A stretch of DNA of 64,000 bases from CAVRIA01 sp963721115 (GCA_963721115.1 CAVRIA010000023.1:40238-104237); one strand, 5' to 3'; counted from the stretch's first letter, positions 36,925 to 46,348 are shown. The notes: generated by a model not told the origin, from the letters alone. A program made the numbers and translations.

Positions 36925-36954
36925 TTGACACCGTTCGGTTCCGGCTGCGATGTT
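36925..36954 (+). promoter_or_regulatory. Candidate promoter for the HWE kinase gene
   Basis: A consensus -35 hexamer TTGACA (36925-36930) is followed 18 bp later by GATGTT (36949-36954), a weak -10, 20 bp before the TTG start of the kinase. Two ATGCAGGCT direct repeats (about 36858 and 36915) lie just upstream. The -35 is clear; the rest is inference. Confidence 0.4.
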
Positions 36955-36974
36955 GCGTCGTAGAGGCGCCTGAA

Positions 36975-38234
36975 TTGTCGCGATCTGAAACGCCGCTGGC
37001 GACCCAGCGCGACGATCTGATGGATGACGTCGAGAACGACGATCGACTCCTTCTCGACCGTTCTCGATTGGGTCTGAAGCTGGTCCTCGCCGGCATCGTC
37101 ATCGTCTTCGTGGGCGAGCTCTTGGTCAGGACAACCGAACGCCCCCTCGTCGGCCTCGTTCAGGCGATCAATCTCGTCGCCGTCGCGGCGGCACTGCGTT
37201 TGCTGCACGACCCATCGCGCCGGAAGTACAACCTCGCGGTCGGATTCGCCGCCTACGCCGTGACCGTCGTCTCGGTCGGGGCGGTCGGAATCCTCGCCGC
37301 AGACGCGACGACCTCCGTCATCCTCCTCGTCGGCCTGTCGCTGGTCACGGCGACGCTGATCCCCTGGAGCCCCTGGTGGCAGGCGCTCAGCGTGCTCCTG
37401 ATCGTCGCCACGGCGATCTGGACCGTCTCGACGGTCGTCCAATGGCCGCGGCTCTTCTGGCTCCAGAACGTCGGGTCGATCGCCCCCACGCTGGCGGCCA
37501 CGGTAGTCATCTCAGAGGCGCTGCGCCGCCAGCGAGCCGCCGAGGCGAGTGCTGAGCGGGAACGGCATCGCGGGGAAGAAGAGCTGCGAGAGAACAACCG
37601 GAAGCTCGAGCAGGAGATCCAGGAGCACCGCGCCACCGAGACGACTCTGCGCTTTGCACTGCGCGAGCTCGATCACCGCGTGAAGAACACGTTGGCGACC
37701 GTGCAGGCGGTGGCCGAGCAGACGCTGCGCTCGTCGAGCTCGTTGGGGGAGTTCGGCGAGGCGTTCCGCGGCCGCATCCAGACGATGGCCCGTCTCCACA
37801 TCGCCCTGGCGGGGCGGCGTTGGGAAGGGCTGACCCTGGTCGACCTCATCGAGCTGGTCGTCGGACCGTACCGCGACCACGCCGGCAGCATCTCGATCGA
37901 GTGCGACGGCGCGCGCGTGTCGCCTGAGCTCGGGCGAGTGCTGGGAATGGCATTGCACGAGCTGGTGACCAACGCCGCCAAGTACGGCGCGCTGTCCACG
38001 AAGGAGGGTCGCGTCGTCATCTCGTCGCGAACCGAATCGAACGCGACGCCGCTGCTTCGCATCCGGTGGAACGAGCACGGCGGACCAGCCGTGCACGAGC
38101 CCAAGCGGCGCGGCTTCGGAATGAAGCTGATCGAGGACGCGCTCGCCCACGAGGGCGGCGGGAACGTCGTGGTCGAGTTCGCCGAATCCGGCCTGCACTG
38201 CGAAATCGCGGTTCCCCTGCCGGGGCCGGCATGA
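36975..38234 (+). CDS. Membrane HWE-family sensor histidine kinase
   Basis: A 419-aa kinase. Residues 34-180 hold five or six membrane helices with little periplasmic sequence; a coiled coil follows (200-225). The kinase core is of the HWE type: LRELDHRVKNTLATVQAVAE with phosphoacceptor His234, GMALHELVTNAAKYGALS, RIRWNEHGGP (the WxE motif) and RGFGMKLIEDAL. HWE kinases often signal to single-domain receivers, and one follows with an ATGA overlap. The start is TTG 36975 behind AGAGG; ATG 37020 is an alternative without a ribosome site. Confidence 0.9.
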   Translation: MSRSETPLATQRDDLMDDVENDDRLLLDRSRLGLKLVLAGIVIVFVGELLVRTTERPLVGLVQAINLVAVAAALRLLHDPSRRKYNLAVGFAAYAVTVVSVGAVGILAADATTSVILLVGLSLVTATLIPWSPWWQALSVLLIVATAIWTVSTVVQWPRLFWLQNVGSIAPTLAATVVISEALRRQRAAEASAERERHRGEEELRENNRKLEQEIQEHRATETTLRFALRELDHRVKNTLATVQAVAEQTLRSSSSLGEFGEAFRGRIQTMARLHIALAGRRWEGLTLVDLIELVVGPYRDHAGSISIECDGARVSPELGRVLGMALHELVTNAAKYGALSTKEGRVVISSRTESNATPLLRIRWNEHGGPAVHEPKRRGFGMKLIEDALAHEGGGNVVVEFAESGLHCEIAVPLPGPA

Positions 38235-38608
38235 CGGCGCTCTCGCTGCAGGGTACGACCATCCTGATCGTCGAGGACAACTTCGTCGTGGCCGACGCGC
38301 TCCGCTACTTGCTCGACGGATACGACGGCTCGGTGACCGCGATCGTACCCAGCCTGGAGAAGGCGTTCGAGTCGCTGGCCGCGCAACCCGTCGACATCGC
38401 CGTTCTCGACATCAACCTCAACGGCCAGAGCGTCGTCCCGCTCGCCGAGCATCTGCGGACGCAAGGCACCCCGTTCGTCTTCCTGACCGGCTACGGGGAC
38501 GAGGAGCTCATCCCCGAGAGCCTGCGCGGCCACCCGAGATTGGACAAGCCGGTCGAAGCGGAACACCTGGTGCGGACGATGCTGGCCCTGGTCGGGTTGA
38601 GCGGCTAG
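38231..38608 (+). CDS. Single-domain response regulator
   Basis: A 125-aa receiver. ILIVEDNFVVADALRYLL carries the acidic residues, IAVLDINLNG the phosphoacceptor Asp60, FLTGYGDEELI the switch Thr, and LDKPVEAEHLV the conserved Lys. There is no output domain. ATG 38231 overlaps the kinase TGA, so it is the kinase's likely partner. The stop codon TAG is at the exact left boundary of the IS element (38609); insertion has therefore kept the coding sequence but removed the native downstream region. Confidence 0.93.
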   Translation: MTALSLQGTTILIVEDNFVVADALRYLLDGYDGSVTAIVPSLEKAFESLAAQPVDIAVLDINLNGQSVVPLAEHLRTQGTPFVFLTGYGDEELIPESLRGHPRLDKPVEAEHLVRTMLALVGLSG

Positions 38609-40664
38609 CCCAACTTGAACACTTGAGAAAAAGTTGGGGTTGATTTCACTTTTTTCTCCGCCGTCGCGTCCGAGATATTGGCGAGGACTTGGCGGTGATG
38701 AGGATGGCACGAAGATCGCGCGGGTGGAATCCCGGATGTAGTGCCGACTTTCGTGGTTGAGGTGGTGGACGCGGGAGAGGAAGATGCGCGCATTGGTGGC
38801 GGTGGAGGCGGTGCGGGATGTACCTGCGACACTCGACGCGGCGCAACAACGGCAAGAAGTACACGTACTGGAGGCTGGTGCGCTCGGTGCGTACCGGGGC
38901 GAAGGTGCGTCAGGAGACCGTCGCCTACCTCGGTGAGATCGATGCCGAGGGTCGGGCGAGCGCGAAGGCGCTGGCTCGAGAGGTCGCCGGGGGCGAGGAG
39001 TGCAATGCGCAGCGCGACCTGTTCGGGGGAGAGGACGCTGAGCCGATTTCGGTACGGCTCGATCGCATCCGGCTCGAGCGCAGCCGTGCGTTCGGCAACG
39101 TATGGCTGGGGCGCAAGCTGTGGCGAGCGTTGAAGCTCGACGAGCTGTTCGGTGAGCTACTGCCGGCGGGTCGTGAAGCTGTCCGGTGGGCGGACCTGAT
39201 CGAGATTCTGGTGATCGGTCGGTTGTGTGAACCGTCGAGCGAGCTGCACGTGGCCGAGAAGTGGTACCGCACGACCGCGCTCGAGGATCTTTGCGGTATC
39301 GACGAAGAGCGGATCCACCACGTGCGGTTGTACCGCACGCTCGACCGACTCCTGCCACACAAGGAGCAGATCGAGAAGCATCTGGTCGAGCGGCTGGGCG
39401 AGCTGTTCGAGGTCGACTACGACCTGCTCCGGTACGACGTGACGAGCACCTACTTCGAGGGGCAGGGTTCAGCGGAGATCTGCAGGCGCGGCCACAGCCG
39501 CGACAAGCGCCCGGACTGCGTGCAGGTCAACATCGCGATGGTGGTCACCCGCGACGGAATGCCGCTGGGCTACGAGGTCTTCCCCGGCAACACGACCGAC
39601 GTGAATACGGTTGAGCAGATCGTGGGAACGATGGAGGAGCGCTACGGCCGTGCCAACCGGGTGTGGGTCATGGACCGTGGCATGGTGAGCGCGAAGAAGA
39701 TCGCGTGGCTACAGTCGACCGGGCGCCGCTATGTCATCGGCACGCCGCGCAGCGAGCTCAAGAAGTGGGAGCGCCAGCTGACCGAACGCCAGGGCTGGAC
39801 AGAAATCCGCGCGGACATCGAGGTCAAGATCTGCCCGGGTCCCGACGGGGTCGAGAGCTTTCTGCTGTGTCGCTCGGCCTCGCGGGCCGAAAAGGAGAAG
39901 GCCATGCACGCGCGCTTCTCCGAGCGCATCGAGCAGGGACTGCTTTCCCTGCAACGTCGGATCGCGCGGGCGAAGAAGCCGATCGACCGGGGGAAGGCCG
40001 AGCGGCAGATCGGCCGTCTGCTCCAGCGCAACAGCCGAGCGGCGGGCCGGTACTCGATCACCGTGACCGACGATCCCACGCACCCCAGTGGGATCCGGCT
40101 CGCCTGGACGACCGACGATCGCTGGAAGCAACACGCCGAGCTCACCGAAGGGACCTATATCCTGCGCACCAACGTCGCCGAGTGGACTCATGAGGAATTG
40201 TGGAAGACCTACATCCAGTTGACCGAGGCTGAGGCGGCCTTCCGCATCCACAAGTCCGACCTCGCGGTTCGCCCGGTATGGCACCAAAAGGCTGACCGCA
40301 TCCGAGCCCACATCTTTGTCTGCTTCCTCGCCTACGTCCTGTGGAAGACGCTGCAGAAGTGGCAGTCTCGAGCCGGGCTCGGGGACTCACCGAGAACGCT
40401 GTTCACCGAACTCTCCCGCATCCACTCGACCGACATCGTGCTGCCCCTGGCCGATGGCAGCGGGCGAGAGATCCGACTGCGATGCGTCGTGCGACCCGAA
40501 CCGGCCCAGGCAATTCTCCTTGACCGGCTCGGCCTCACCCTGCCCGAAAGGATTGCCCCACCACGACTGATCGCCAACTCATCGACCAGCAAAATGTAGT
40601 GCCGACTCGGAAGGAAAACCTATTGGAAACCCTGGATTCTACCCTCCGAAGTGTTCAAGTTGGG
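38609..40664 (+). mobile_element. IS1634-like insertion sequence, complete
   Basis: A 2056-bp element with 16-bp perfect terminal inverted repeats CCCAACTTGAACACTT (38609-38624) and its complement (40649-40664). Flanks carry a direct CTAG on both sides (38605-38608 and 40665-40668), the likely target duplication. The left end can fold into a hairpin (CCCAACTT pairing with AAGTTGGG about 22 bases later). ATGTAGTGCCGACT occurs twice inside, near 38742 and 40597. One long intact transposase gene; both ends and reading frame are intact, so the insertion is probably recent. Confidence 0.9.
38818..40599 (+). CDS. IS1634-family (IS4 superfamily) DDE transposase
   Basis: A 593-aa DDE transposase. 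YLRHSTRRNNGKKYTYWRLV and VRQETVAYLGEID open the protein, as in IS1634 members. The catalytic triad appears in DLLRYDVTSTYFEGQ (first Asp), NRVWVMDRGMVSAKK (second Asp) and TEAEAAFRIHKSDLAVRPVW (Glu in the Y-x2-R-x3-E-like region); PEPAQAILLDRLGLTLPE ends the family core. The frame has no interruptions. Codon use and GC are a little less extreme than neighbouring genes. Confidence 0.93.
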   Translation: MYLRHSTRRNNGKKYTYWRLVRSVRTGAKVRQETVAYLGEIDAEGRASAKALAREVAGGEECNAQRDLFGGEDAEPISVRLDRIRLERSRAFGNVWLGRKLWRALKLDELFGELLPAGREAVRWADLIEILVIGRLCEPSSELHVAEKWYRTTALEDLCGIDEERIHHVRLYRTLDRLLPHKEQIEKHLVERLGELFEVDYDLLRYDVTSTYFEGQGSAEICRRGHSRDKRPDCVQVNIAMVVTRDGMPLGYEVFPGNTTDVNTVEQIVGTMEERYGRANRVWVMDRGMVSAKKIAWLQSTGRRYVIGTPRSELKKWERQLTERQGWTEIRADIEVKICPGPDGVESFLLCRSASRAEKEKAMHARFSERIEQGLLSLQRRIARAKKPIDRGKAERQIGRLLQRNSRAAGRYSITVTDDPTHPSGIRLAWTTDDRWKQHAELTEGTYILRTNVAEWTHEELWKTYIQLTEAEAAFRIHKSDLAVRPVWHQKADRIRAHIFVCFLAYVLWKTLQKWQSRAGLGDSPRTLFTELSRIHSTDIVLPLADGSGREIRLRCVVRPEPAQAILLDRLGLTLPERIAPPRLIANSSTSKM

Positions 40665-40725
40665 CTAGCCGCCGTGCGCGAGACGAGGGCGGCGGCCCCG
40701 TCGGTGGCACGCAGCGTCGGGAGGC

Positions 40726-41091
40726 TCAGGCGCCGGGATCGTCGCGGCGCTCGGTGCTCTGGATGACTTCGTGAATCTCGAGCACGTTCGGCCCGGCGAA
40801 CATTTCCGCCGGTGGCCGGTTGCTGTGCGCGAGTCGGAACGATTCGCTGTTGGTCCAGTCCCAGAACGCCTGCTCGCTCTCCCAGTAGGTCTGCACCAGG
40901 TAGTAGCCCTGCTCGGCGTTCTCCTCCCACTGGCCGGTGCGGTGGTTGAACCGCCGCTGCACCGGGCGCAGGACGAGGTTCTTCACGAACCCCGGCGAGC
41001 GGTCGATCAGGTGCGCCCGCTTCTTGAAGCGGTCCTCGAAATCCGCCTCGTGACCGGCCGCCACCGGTATCCGATTCGTCACCACGAACAC
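40726..41091 (-). CDS. Antibiotic biosynthesis monooxygenase (ABM) domain protein
   Basis: A 121-aa single ABM domain of the kind that includes haem-degrading HmoA/IsdG and small monooxygenases. FVVTNRIPVAAGHEADFEDR, RSPGFVKNLVLRPVQ and YYLVQTYWESEQAFWDWTNS are typical, with the substrate-facing Asn near the start (TNR) and the Trp/Phe-rich helix. Cofactor-free oxidation or haem binding cannot be told apart. It lies downstream of the thiolase on the same strand with the octamer repeat between. Confidence 0.85.
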   Translation of the reverse strand: MFVVTNRIPVAAGHEADFEDRFKKRAHLIDRSPGFVKNLVLRPVQRRFNHRTGQWEENAEQGYYLVQTYWESEQAFWDWTNSESFRLAHSNRPPAEMFAGPNVLEIHEVIQSTERRDDPGA

Positions 41092-41103
41092 GCCATTCCC
41101 CTC

Positions 41104-41135
41104 ACGTCAGCACGTCCACACGTCAGCACGTTCAC
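41104..41135. repeat. GTGCTGAC octamer repeat, short copy
   Basis: GTCAGCAC GTCCACAC GTCAGCAC GTTCAC, four octamer-phased units (reverse complement of GTGCTGAC), fill the gap between the ABM and thiolase genes. The same unit makes the nine-copy array at 61418-61489. Confidence 0.7.
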
Positions 41136-42289
41136 TTCCTCGCATACATCGCCACGACGCCGGCGCCGCCCAGCCCGAGGTTGTGCTGCAGGGCGACCTT
41201 GGCCCCTTCCACCTGCCGCTTCTCGGCCCGGCCGCGCAGCTGCCAGACCAGCTCGGCACACTGCGCCAGACCGGTGGCTCCCAGCGGGTGGCCCTTGGAG
41301 AGCAGCCCGCCCGACGGGTTCACCACCCAGCGGCCGCCGTACGAGCACGCGTTCTCCTCGACCAGCTTCTCGCCCTCGCCCTCCTTGCACAGGCCGAGGC
41401 CCTCGTAGGTGATCAGCTCGTTGCTGCTGAAGCAATCGTGCAGCTCGATCACCTGGGCATCTGTGGGCCCGAGGCCCGCGTCCTCGTAGACCTTCTTGCA
41501 GGCGCGCTCGGTCATCCCCATTCCGATCATGCCGATGTTGCCGCGCCCGAAGTCCTCGAAACGGTCGGTGGCCATCGCCATCGACAGGATCTCGATCGCT
41601 GCCGGGTGCGGGTGCCGGCGCAGGTAGTCCTCGGAGACGACGACCGCCGCGGCGGCGCCGTCGGAGGTCGGGCAGCACTGCAGGACGGTCAGGGGCTCGT
41701 ACACCATGCGGGAGGCGAGGATCTCGTCCAACGTGAACGCCTCGCGGTACTGCGCGCGTGGGTTGTTCACCGAGTGCTTGTGGTTCTTGACCGCGATCTT
41801 GGCAAAGGTCTCCTTCTTGGTGCCGTATTTCTCCATGTGGTCGCGACCGCCGTTGCCGAACATTCGCGCCGCGATGGGCGCCGACTTGGTCTTCTCCGTC
41901 TCCGCCCGCACCTGCTCGAGCCCCTGCAGCTGGTTCTCGAGCGGCCCCTTCTGCATCTTCTCGAAGCCGAGCGCCAGGACGCACTCGCTCTGCCCGAAGC
42001 GAATCGCGTTGTAACCCAAGAGCAGAGCGGTCGAGCCGGTCGCGCAGTTGTTGTTCACGTTGAACACGGGAATGCCGGACATGCCGACGTTGTAGACGCA
42101 CTGCTGGCCGAGCGTGCTCATGCCGTTGACGTAGCCGCAGAACGCCTGCTCGATGTCCTCGAACGGGGTTCCGGAATCATTCAGCGCCTGCGTCAGGGCG
42201 TCCTTGGTCAGATCGCGGACGTCGAGCTCACAGCGCTCGAACTTGGTCATGCCGACGCCGATGACGAAGACTTTCCTGCCGGTTCCCAT
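41132..42289 (-). CDS. Thiolase / lipid-transfer-protein (SCP-x type) family
   Basis: A 385-aa thiolase-fold enzyme. VFVIGVGMTKFERCELDVRD and FNVNNNCATGSTALLLGYNA place the nucleophile Cys in NNNCATGS, the SCP-x/lipid-transfer form; IELHDCFSSNELITYEGLG and NPSGGLLSKGHPLGATGLAQ hold the catalytic His (GHP), and LQHNLGLGGAGVVAMY replaces the canonical C-terminal Cys with His/Asn. It acts in beta-oxidation-type or sterol-like side-chain cleavage, often as an aldolase with a partner. ATG 42289 has AAGGAGG upstream. Confidence 0.92.
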   Translation of the reverse strand: MGTGRKVFVIGVGMTKFERCELDVRDLTKDALTQALNDSGTPFEDIEQAFCGYVNGMSTLGQQCVYNVGMSGIPVFNVNNNCATGSTALLLGYNAIRFGQSECVLALGFEKMQKGPLENQLQGLEQVRAETEKTKSAPIAARMFGNGGRDHMEKYGTKKETFAKIAVKNHKHSVNNPRAQYREAFTLDEILASRMVYEPLTVLQCCPTSDGAAAAVVVSEDYLRRHPHPAAIEILSMAMATDRFEDFGRGNIGMIGMGMTERACKKVYEDAGLGPTDAQVIELHDCFSSNELITYEGLGLCKEGEGEKLVEENACSYGGRWVVNPSGGLLSKGHPLGATGLAQCAELVWQLRGRAEKRQVEGAKVALQHNLGLGGAGVVAMYARK

Positions 42290-42453
42290 GGGATCCTCCT
42301 TGCTCACTGGGCTGCTGAGCGGATAGCCGGCCGACCCCCGGCCCGTCAACCCGCGCGATTCCGGCGCGACCCGGATCGGCCCCACGGCCGATCCCCAAGG
42401 GCCTGTCGCGTCGTGTCGCGACGGCAGCATGGATCACCCGGGAGACTTTTTCG

Positions 42454-42483
42454 TTCAGAGGACGATGCGTCATGTGGTATAAC
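42454..42483 (+). promoter_or_regulatory. Candidate promoter of the receiver-ATPase gene
   Basis: TTCAGA (42454-42459) and TATAAC (42478-42483) are 18 bp apart, in an AT-richer patch 39 bp before the ATG at 42522. The -10 is good, the -35 is moderate. Confidence 0.45.
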
Positions 42484-42521
42484 AGTTGCTGAGCTCGTTC
42501 TAACAAGGAGTGACTGGAACG

Positions 42522-45500
42522 ATGGCGGCGCACATCCTGGTGATCGAAGACAGCGTCGAAACGGCGAGGTTGCTCGGCAGCGCCCTGCGGCGCGACGACG
42601 ATACGATCGAGGTGGTGGCGGTGTCCTCGTCCGTGGCCGGCTTGGAGCACATCGGCAGGGCGCAAGTGGACTGCGTGCTGCTCGACTACCGGCTGCAGGA
42701 CGGCAACGGCGTCGACTGCCTGCGCAGGATTCGCGAGCGGTGGCCCGCGATCCCGGTCATCATGATCACCGGAGAGGGCTCCGAGGACGTGGCAGTGGAG
42801 GCCATGAAGCTGGGCGCCTTCGACTACGTCGTCAAGCACGGGCACTATCTGAGGAAGGTCGTCGAGGTCGTCCGCGAGGCGGTGGCGAAGGAAAAGGTAC
42901 GGCGTACCCGGGCGCGCCTCGCCCACGGCGTGTTCGTCGGGCGGGAGGTCGAGCTGGGCTCGCTCCGCGCCTGCATCGACGACGCCCTCACGGGTCACGG
43001 CCGCATCCTGCTCCTCGAGGGCGAGGCCGGAATCGGCAAGTCGACGCTCGCTCGCCAAGTCGTCGCTCACGCCCTGAGCCGCGGCCTGTCGGTGCACTGG
43101 AAGCGATGTCACGAGACCGGCGGGGCGCCGCCGTACTGGCCCTGGATTCAGCTGCTCCGCGATTGCGTTCAGAGCAGCCCGGCCGACGACCTGCAAGAGG
43201 ATCTGGGCCCCGCCGCCTCGGCGATCGCCCAGCTGGTCGGCGAGATAGCGCAACGGCTCCCCGGCCTCGGCGCCGCGTCGGACCTCGAGCCCGAGCAGGC
43301 GCGCTTTCGCCTCTTCGACGGCATCACGCTCTATCTGAAGAAGGCCGCCCGACGCCGTCCCGTCCTGATCGTGCTCGACGACCTGCAGTGGGCCGACCGG
43401 TCTTCCCTGCTGCTTCTGCAGTTTCTGGCGCGCGAGCTGGGCAACGCCGCCCTGGCCGTCCTGTGCCTCTACCGTCCGATCGAGATGGCGGCGGACGGGG
43501 CCGCGACGGCGGCGATGACCGCACTGCGGCGGGAAGGCGAGGCCTTGCACCTGGGCGGTCTGACCGAGAGCGAGGTGCGGGACCTGGTGACCGAGGTCTC
43601 CGATCAGAAGGTTCCGGCGACGTTCACCCGCGCTCTCTTCGAACGAACCGCGGGCCATCCATTCTTCCTCGTCGAGATCCTGCGCCACCTGAACGAAGAG
43701 GGGATCCTCTATCACGACGGCGGGCGCTGGACGATGCGCGTCAGCCCGCAGGAGATGAGGATCCCCGAGGGTGTTCGCGAGGTGATCGGCCGCCGCCTCG
43801 ATCGCATCTCGGCAGGGTGCCGCGAGCTTCTCTCGGTCGCGTCCGTCCTCCATCCGGAGTTCGGCGTCGCCACCCTCGCCGAGGTGAGCGGCACGGGCGC
43901 GGAGCAGGTCTGCGCCGCTCTCGACGAGGCGCTGGCGGCGCAAGTGGTGGACCGCGTCCCCGGACCCGTCGGCGACTTTCGCTTCGGCAACGAGCTGACC
44001 CGGGAAGTCCTCTACGAGAGCCTCGCGACGCTGCGGCGCGCCGAGCTCCACCGGCTGGTCGGAGAGTCGATGGAGCGCCGCCACGCGCCCGAGATCGACC
44101 TCTGCGCCGCGCAGCTGGCCTACCACTTTCTGCGCGCGACGCCGCCGCAGGGCGTCGCCAAAGCGGTCGGCTACGCGATACGCGCCGCCGCGCACGCCGG
44201 GGCCCTCATGGCGCACGAGGAGGCGGCTCGACAGTACGAGATCGGGCTGCGCGCCCTCGAAGCGACGCACTCCGGGGGGAGTCCACGGCGCCTCGAGCTG
44301 CTCCTGCAGGCGAGCGAAGCCTGGTGGCGGGCGGGCGAGACCGAGCGAGCGAGGCAGGCCGCCCTGCAGGGAGTCGAGATCGCGCGGGCGACCGCGGCGC
44401 CGACCGAGCTCGCCCGCGCCGCGCTGGCGTACGGAGGTCGGTCGCCGGGCCTGGGAGCCGTGGTCTGCGATCAAATGGTCGTCCAGCTACTGGAGGAGGC
44501 GTCGACCCGACTGGGGGACGAAGAGAAAGCACTGCGCGCCCGCGTCATGGGGCGACTGGCGGAGGAGATGACCTTCTCGAACGAGCGCTCGAGACGCCGG
44601 CAGCTGGCGCGCGAGGCCGTGGAAACGGCACGACAGCTGCGAGACCCGATGACCCTCGCCGCCGTCCTCAAGAACATGCACTGGGCCCTGTGGACCCCCG
44701 AGGAGGTGGAGAATCGGCTCGCGCTGGCGGACGAGGTGGTGTCGCTCGCGGACGCGGCCGGGGACCAGGCGATGTCCTTCGACGGTCACCTGTTCCGCTG
44801 CTTCGCCAAGCTCGAGCTCGCGGACATGGCCGCGGTCAGCGAGGAGTACGCTGCCCTGACGACCCTCACCTCGGGACTCCACCAGCCGTACTACTCCTGG
44901 CTCGCCGCCTCGACACGCGTCTGTCTCGCCTTCACACGCGGCCTGCTGGACCGAATCGAGCCGCTCGCACAGCAGTCGCTGGACCTCGGGCGGCGCGCCC
45001 AGAACGCCAACGCCCTGCTTTTCTACGGCGCCCAGATGGCCCACCTGCTCTGGCTGCGCGGTCGCTTCGCCGAGGTCGAGGTCTTCTGGGATGCGATGCG
45101 CAACGAGTACCCGCTGCTGGGCGCCTCGCTGCAGTGCGCCCTCGCCATCACCCTGGCCGAGCAGGGAAAAGAAGACGAGGCGCGGGCGGTCTTCGAATCC
45201 GTCGCCGTGGACGAGTTCAAAGGTATTCCGCGCGACGTGATCTGGTCCCAGAACATCTGCTTCCTCTCCGAGACCTGCACCTTCCTCGGAGATGCGGAGC
45301 GCGCCGCGATTCTCTACCGCATGCTGAAGCCCTTCGAGGGGCGGATCGTCATGCTGACGCCTGCTGCGCCGTGGGGCGCCGCCGGCCAGTACCTGGGCGG
45401 TCTCGCCACTGTGATGGGCGAGCGGGAGGCGGCTCGCCGCCACTTCGAGGATGCCATCGCAACGCTCTCCCGTGCAGGAATGCGACAGTGGTTGGCGCGG

Positions 45501-46337
45501 GCGCAGCTCGCGTACGCCAAGTTGTTGTCCGAGGACGACAACCCGAGCGACGGCGAGCGCGCGCTTGCCCTGCTCGAGAAGTCGGCAGAGACGTGCCGCA
45601 GCCTCGACATGCCCGTCCTGGCCGAGAAGGTCGAGGCCGTGCGGGCCCAGGTTTCGCGGCGCCACGTCGCCGCGACGGCGACGTGCGGCAACGGAGACAA
45701 CGGGCGGCGAGAGCACCACGGGGAAACGAACGGCACTCGGCAGTGCGTCTTCCGCCGCGAGGGCGCGTACTGGACCATCGAGCGCGAGGGCAACGTGGGG
45801 CGGCTGCCCAACCTGAACGGGATGCTCCTCATCGCGTACCTGGTGCAGCGCCCCGGGCAGAAGGTGTACGTCCTGGAGCTCAGGGCTCTCATCCATCCAC
45901 CGGTAGCTCCGGATTCTCCTTGGAACCCGGCGGACGTGGACGAGCTGACGCACGTTCGGTCCGAGACTCCCCTGGGCCCGCAGCTCGACAGGAGAGCCAT
46001 ACTGGACATTCACGCGCACATCCGTGACCTCGGCCCCGACATCCAGGAAGCGGAGCTCAATCACGACCTCGGGCGGGCGGAAAAGCTGAGGGAAGAGCGC
46101 GAACAGTGCCTCGAAGAGCTGACCCGCGCCCGGGGAAAGGGCGGGAGGTTGCGAGGCAAAGCTACCGAGGAGGAACGCGCTCGGACGGCCGTGCAGAAGG
46201 CCATCATGAAGACCGCTGTGCCGAGGATCGAACAGCTCGACCCGATCATCGGTAACCACCTCGCCCTTCACATCAAGACCGGCACCTACTGCCACTACGA
46301 GCCCGACCGGGTGCATCCGATCACCTGGATCTTCTGA
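42522..46337 (+). CDS. Receiver + AAA/STAND-type ATPase + TPR signalling protein
   Basis: A 1271-aa protein. Receiver 4-120 with phosphoacceptor Asp55 (CVLLDYRLQDGNGVD). ATPase from 138: GVFVGREVELGSL, Walker A GEAGIGKST (167-175), Walker B VLIVLDDLQWADRSSLL (281-297), so it resembles the bacterial AfsR/MalT/GutR-like regulatory ATPases. Residues 500-1050 are helical repeats of TPR type (RRLELLLQASEAWWRAGETE, AEQGKEDEARAVFESVAVDE). The C-terminal block (1075-1140) YWTIEREGNVGRLPNLNGML is a domain often found at the end of such ATPases, followed by a helical tail. No DNA-binding domain is visible, so output may be protein-protein. ATG 42522 follows AAGGAG; GTG 42510 is an alternative. Confidence 0.85.
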   Translation: MAAHILVIEDSVETARLLGSALRRDDDTIEVVAVSSSVAGLEHIGRAQVDCVLLDYRLQDGNGVDCLRRIRERWPAIPVIMITGEGSEDVAVEAMKLGAFDYVVKHGHYLRKVVEVVREAVAKEKVRRTRARLAHGVFVGREVELGSLRACIDDALTGHGRILLLEGEAGIGKSTLARQVVAHALSRGLSVHWKRCHETGGAPPYWPWIQLLRDCVQSSPADDLQEDLGPAASAIAQLVGEIAQRLPGLGAASDLEPEQARFRLFDGITLYLKKAARRRPVLIVLDDLQWADRSSLLLLQFLARELGNAALAVLCLYRPIEMAADGAATAAMTALRREGEALHLGGLTESEVRDLVTEVSDQKVPATFTRALFERTAGHPFFLVEILRHLNEEGILYHDGGRWTMRVSPQEMRIPEGVREVIGRRLDRISAGCRELLSVASVLHPEFGVATLAEVSGTGAEQVCAALDEALAAQVVDRVPGPVGDFRFGNELTREVLYESLATLRRAELHRLVGESMERRHAPEIDLCAAQLAYHFLRATPPQGVAKAVGYAIRAAAHAGALMAHEEAARQYEIGLRALEATHSGGSPRRLELLLQASEAWWRAGETERARQAALQGVEIARATAAPTELARAALAYGGRSPGLGAVVCDQMVVQLLEEASTRLGDEEKALRARVMGRLAEEMTFSNERSRRRQLAREAVETARQLRDPMTLAAVLKNMHWALWTPEEVENRLALADEVVSLADAAGDQAMSFDGHLFRCFAKLELADMAAVSEEYAALTTLTSGLHQPYYSWLAASTRVCLAFTRGLLDRIEPLAQQSLDLGRRAQNANALLFYGAQMAHLLWLRGRFAEVEVFWDAMRNEYPLLGASLQCALAITLAEQGKEDEARAVFESVAVDEFKGIPRDVIWSQNICFLSETCTFLGDAERAAILYRMLKPFEGRIVMLTPAAPWGAAGQYLGGLATVMGEREAARRHFEDAIATLSRAGMRQWLARAQLAYAKLLSEDDNPSDGERALALLEKSAETCRSLDMPVLAEKVEAVRAQVSRRHVAATATCGNGDNGRREHHGETNGTRQCVFRREGAYWTIEREGNVGRLPNLNGMLLIAYLVQRPGQKVYVLELRALIHPPVAPDSPWNPADVDELTHVRSETPLGPQLDRRAILDIHAHIRDLGPDIQEAELNHDLGRAEKLREEREQCLEELTRARGKGGRLRGKATEEERARTAVQKAIMKTAVPRIEQLDPIIGNHLALHIKTGTYCHYEPDRVHPITWIF

Positions 46338-46348
46338 CCCCGCCGGCG

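Noticed and set aside
38741..38755. IS internal repeat ATGTAGTGCCGACT as a second terminal repeat
   Set aside because: It is in direct, not inverted, orientation with its partner near 40597 and lies well inside the perfect CCCAACTTG ends.
38741..39133. 130-codon frame at the start of the IS element
   Set aside because: Overlaps the transposase in another frame; low-complexity Gly/Arg translation.
41183..46027. Open frame of 1614 codons on plus, crossing the thiolase and the receiver-ATPase gene
   Set aside because: It is a shadow frame in GC-rich DNA: it crosses real genes on both strands, has Arg/Pro/Gly-rich translation and no known motif.
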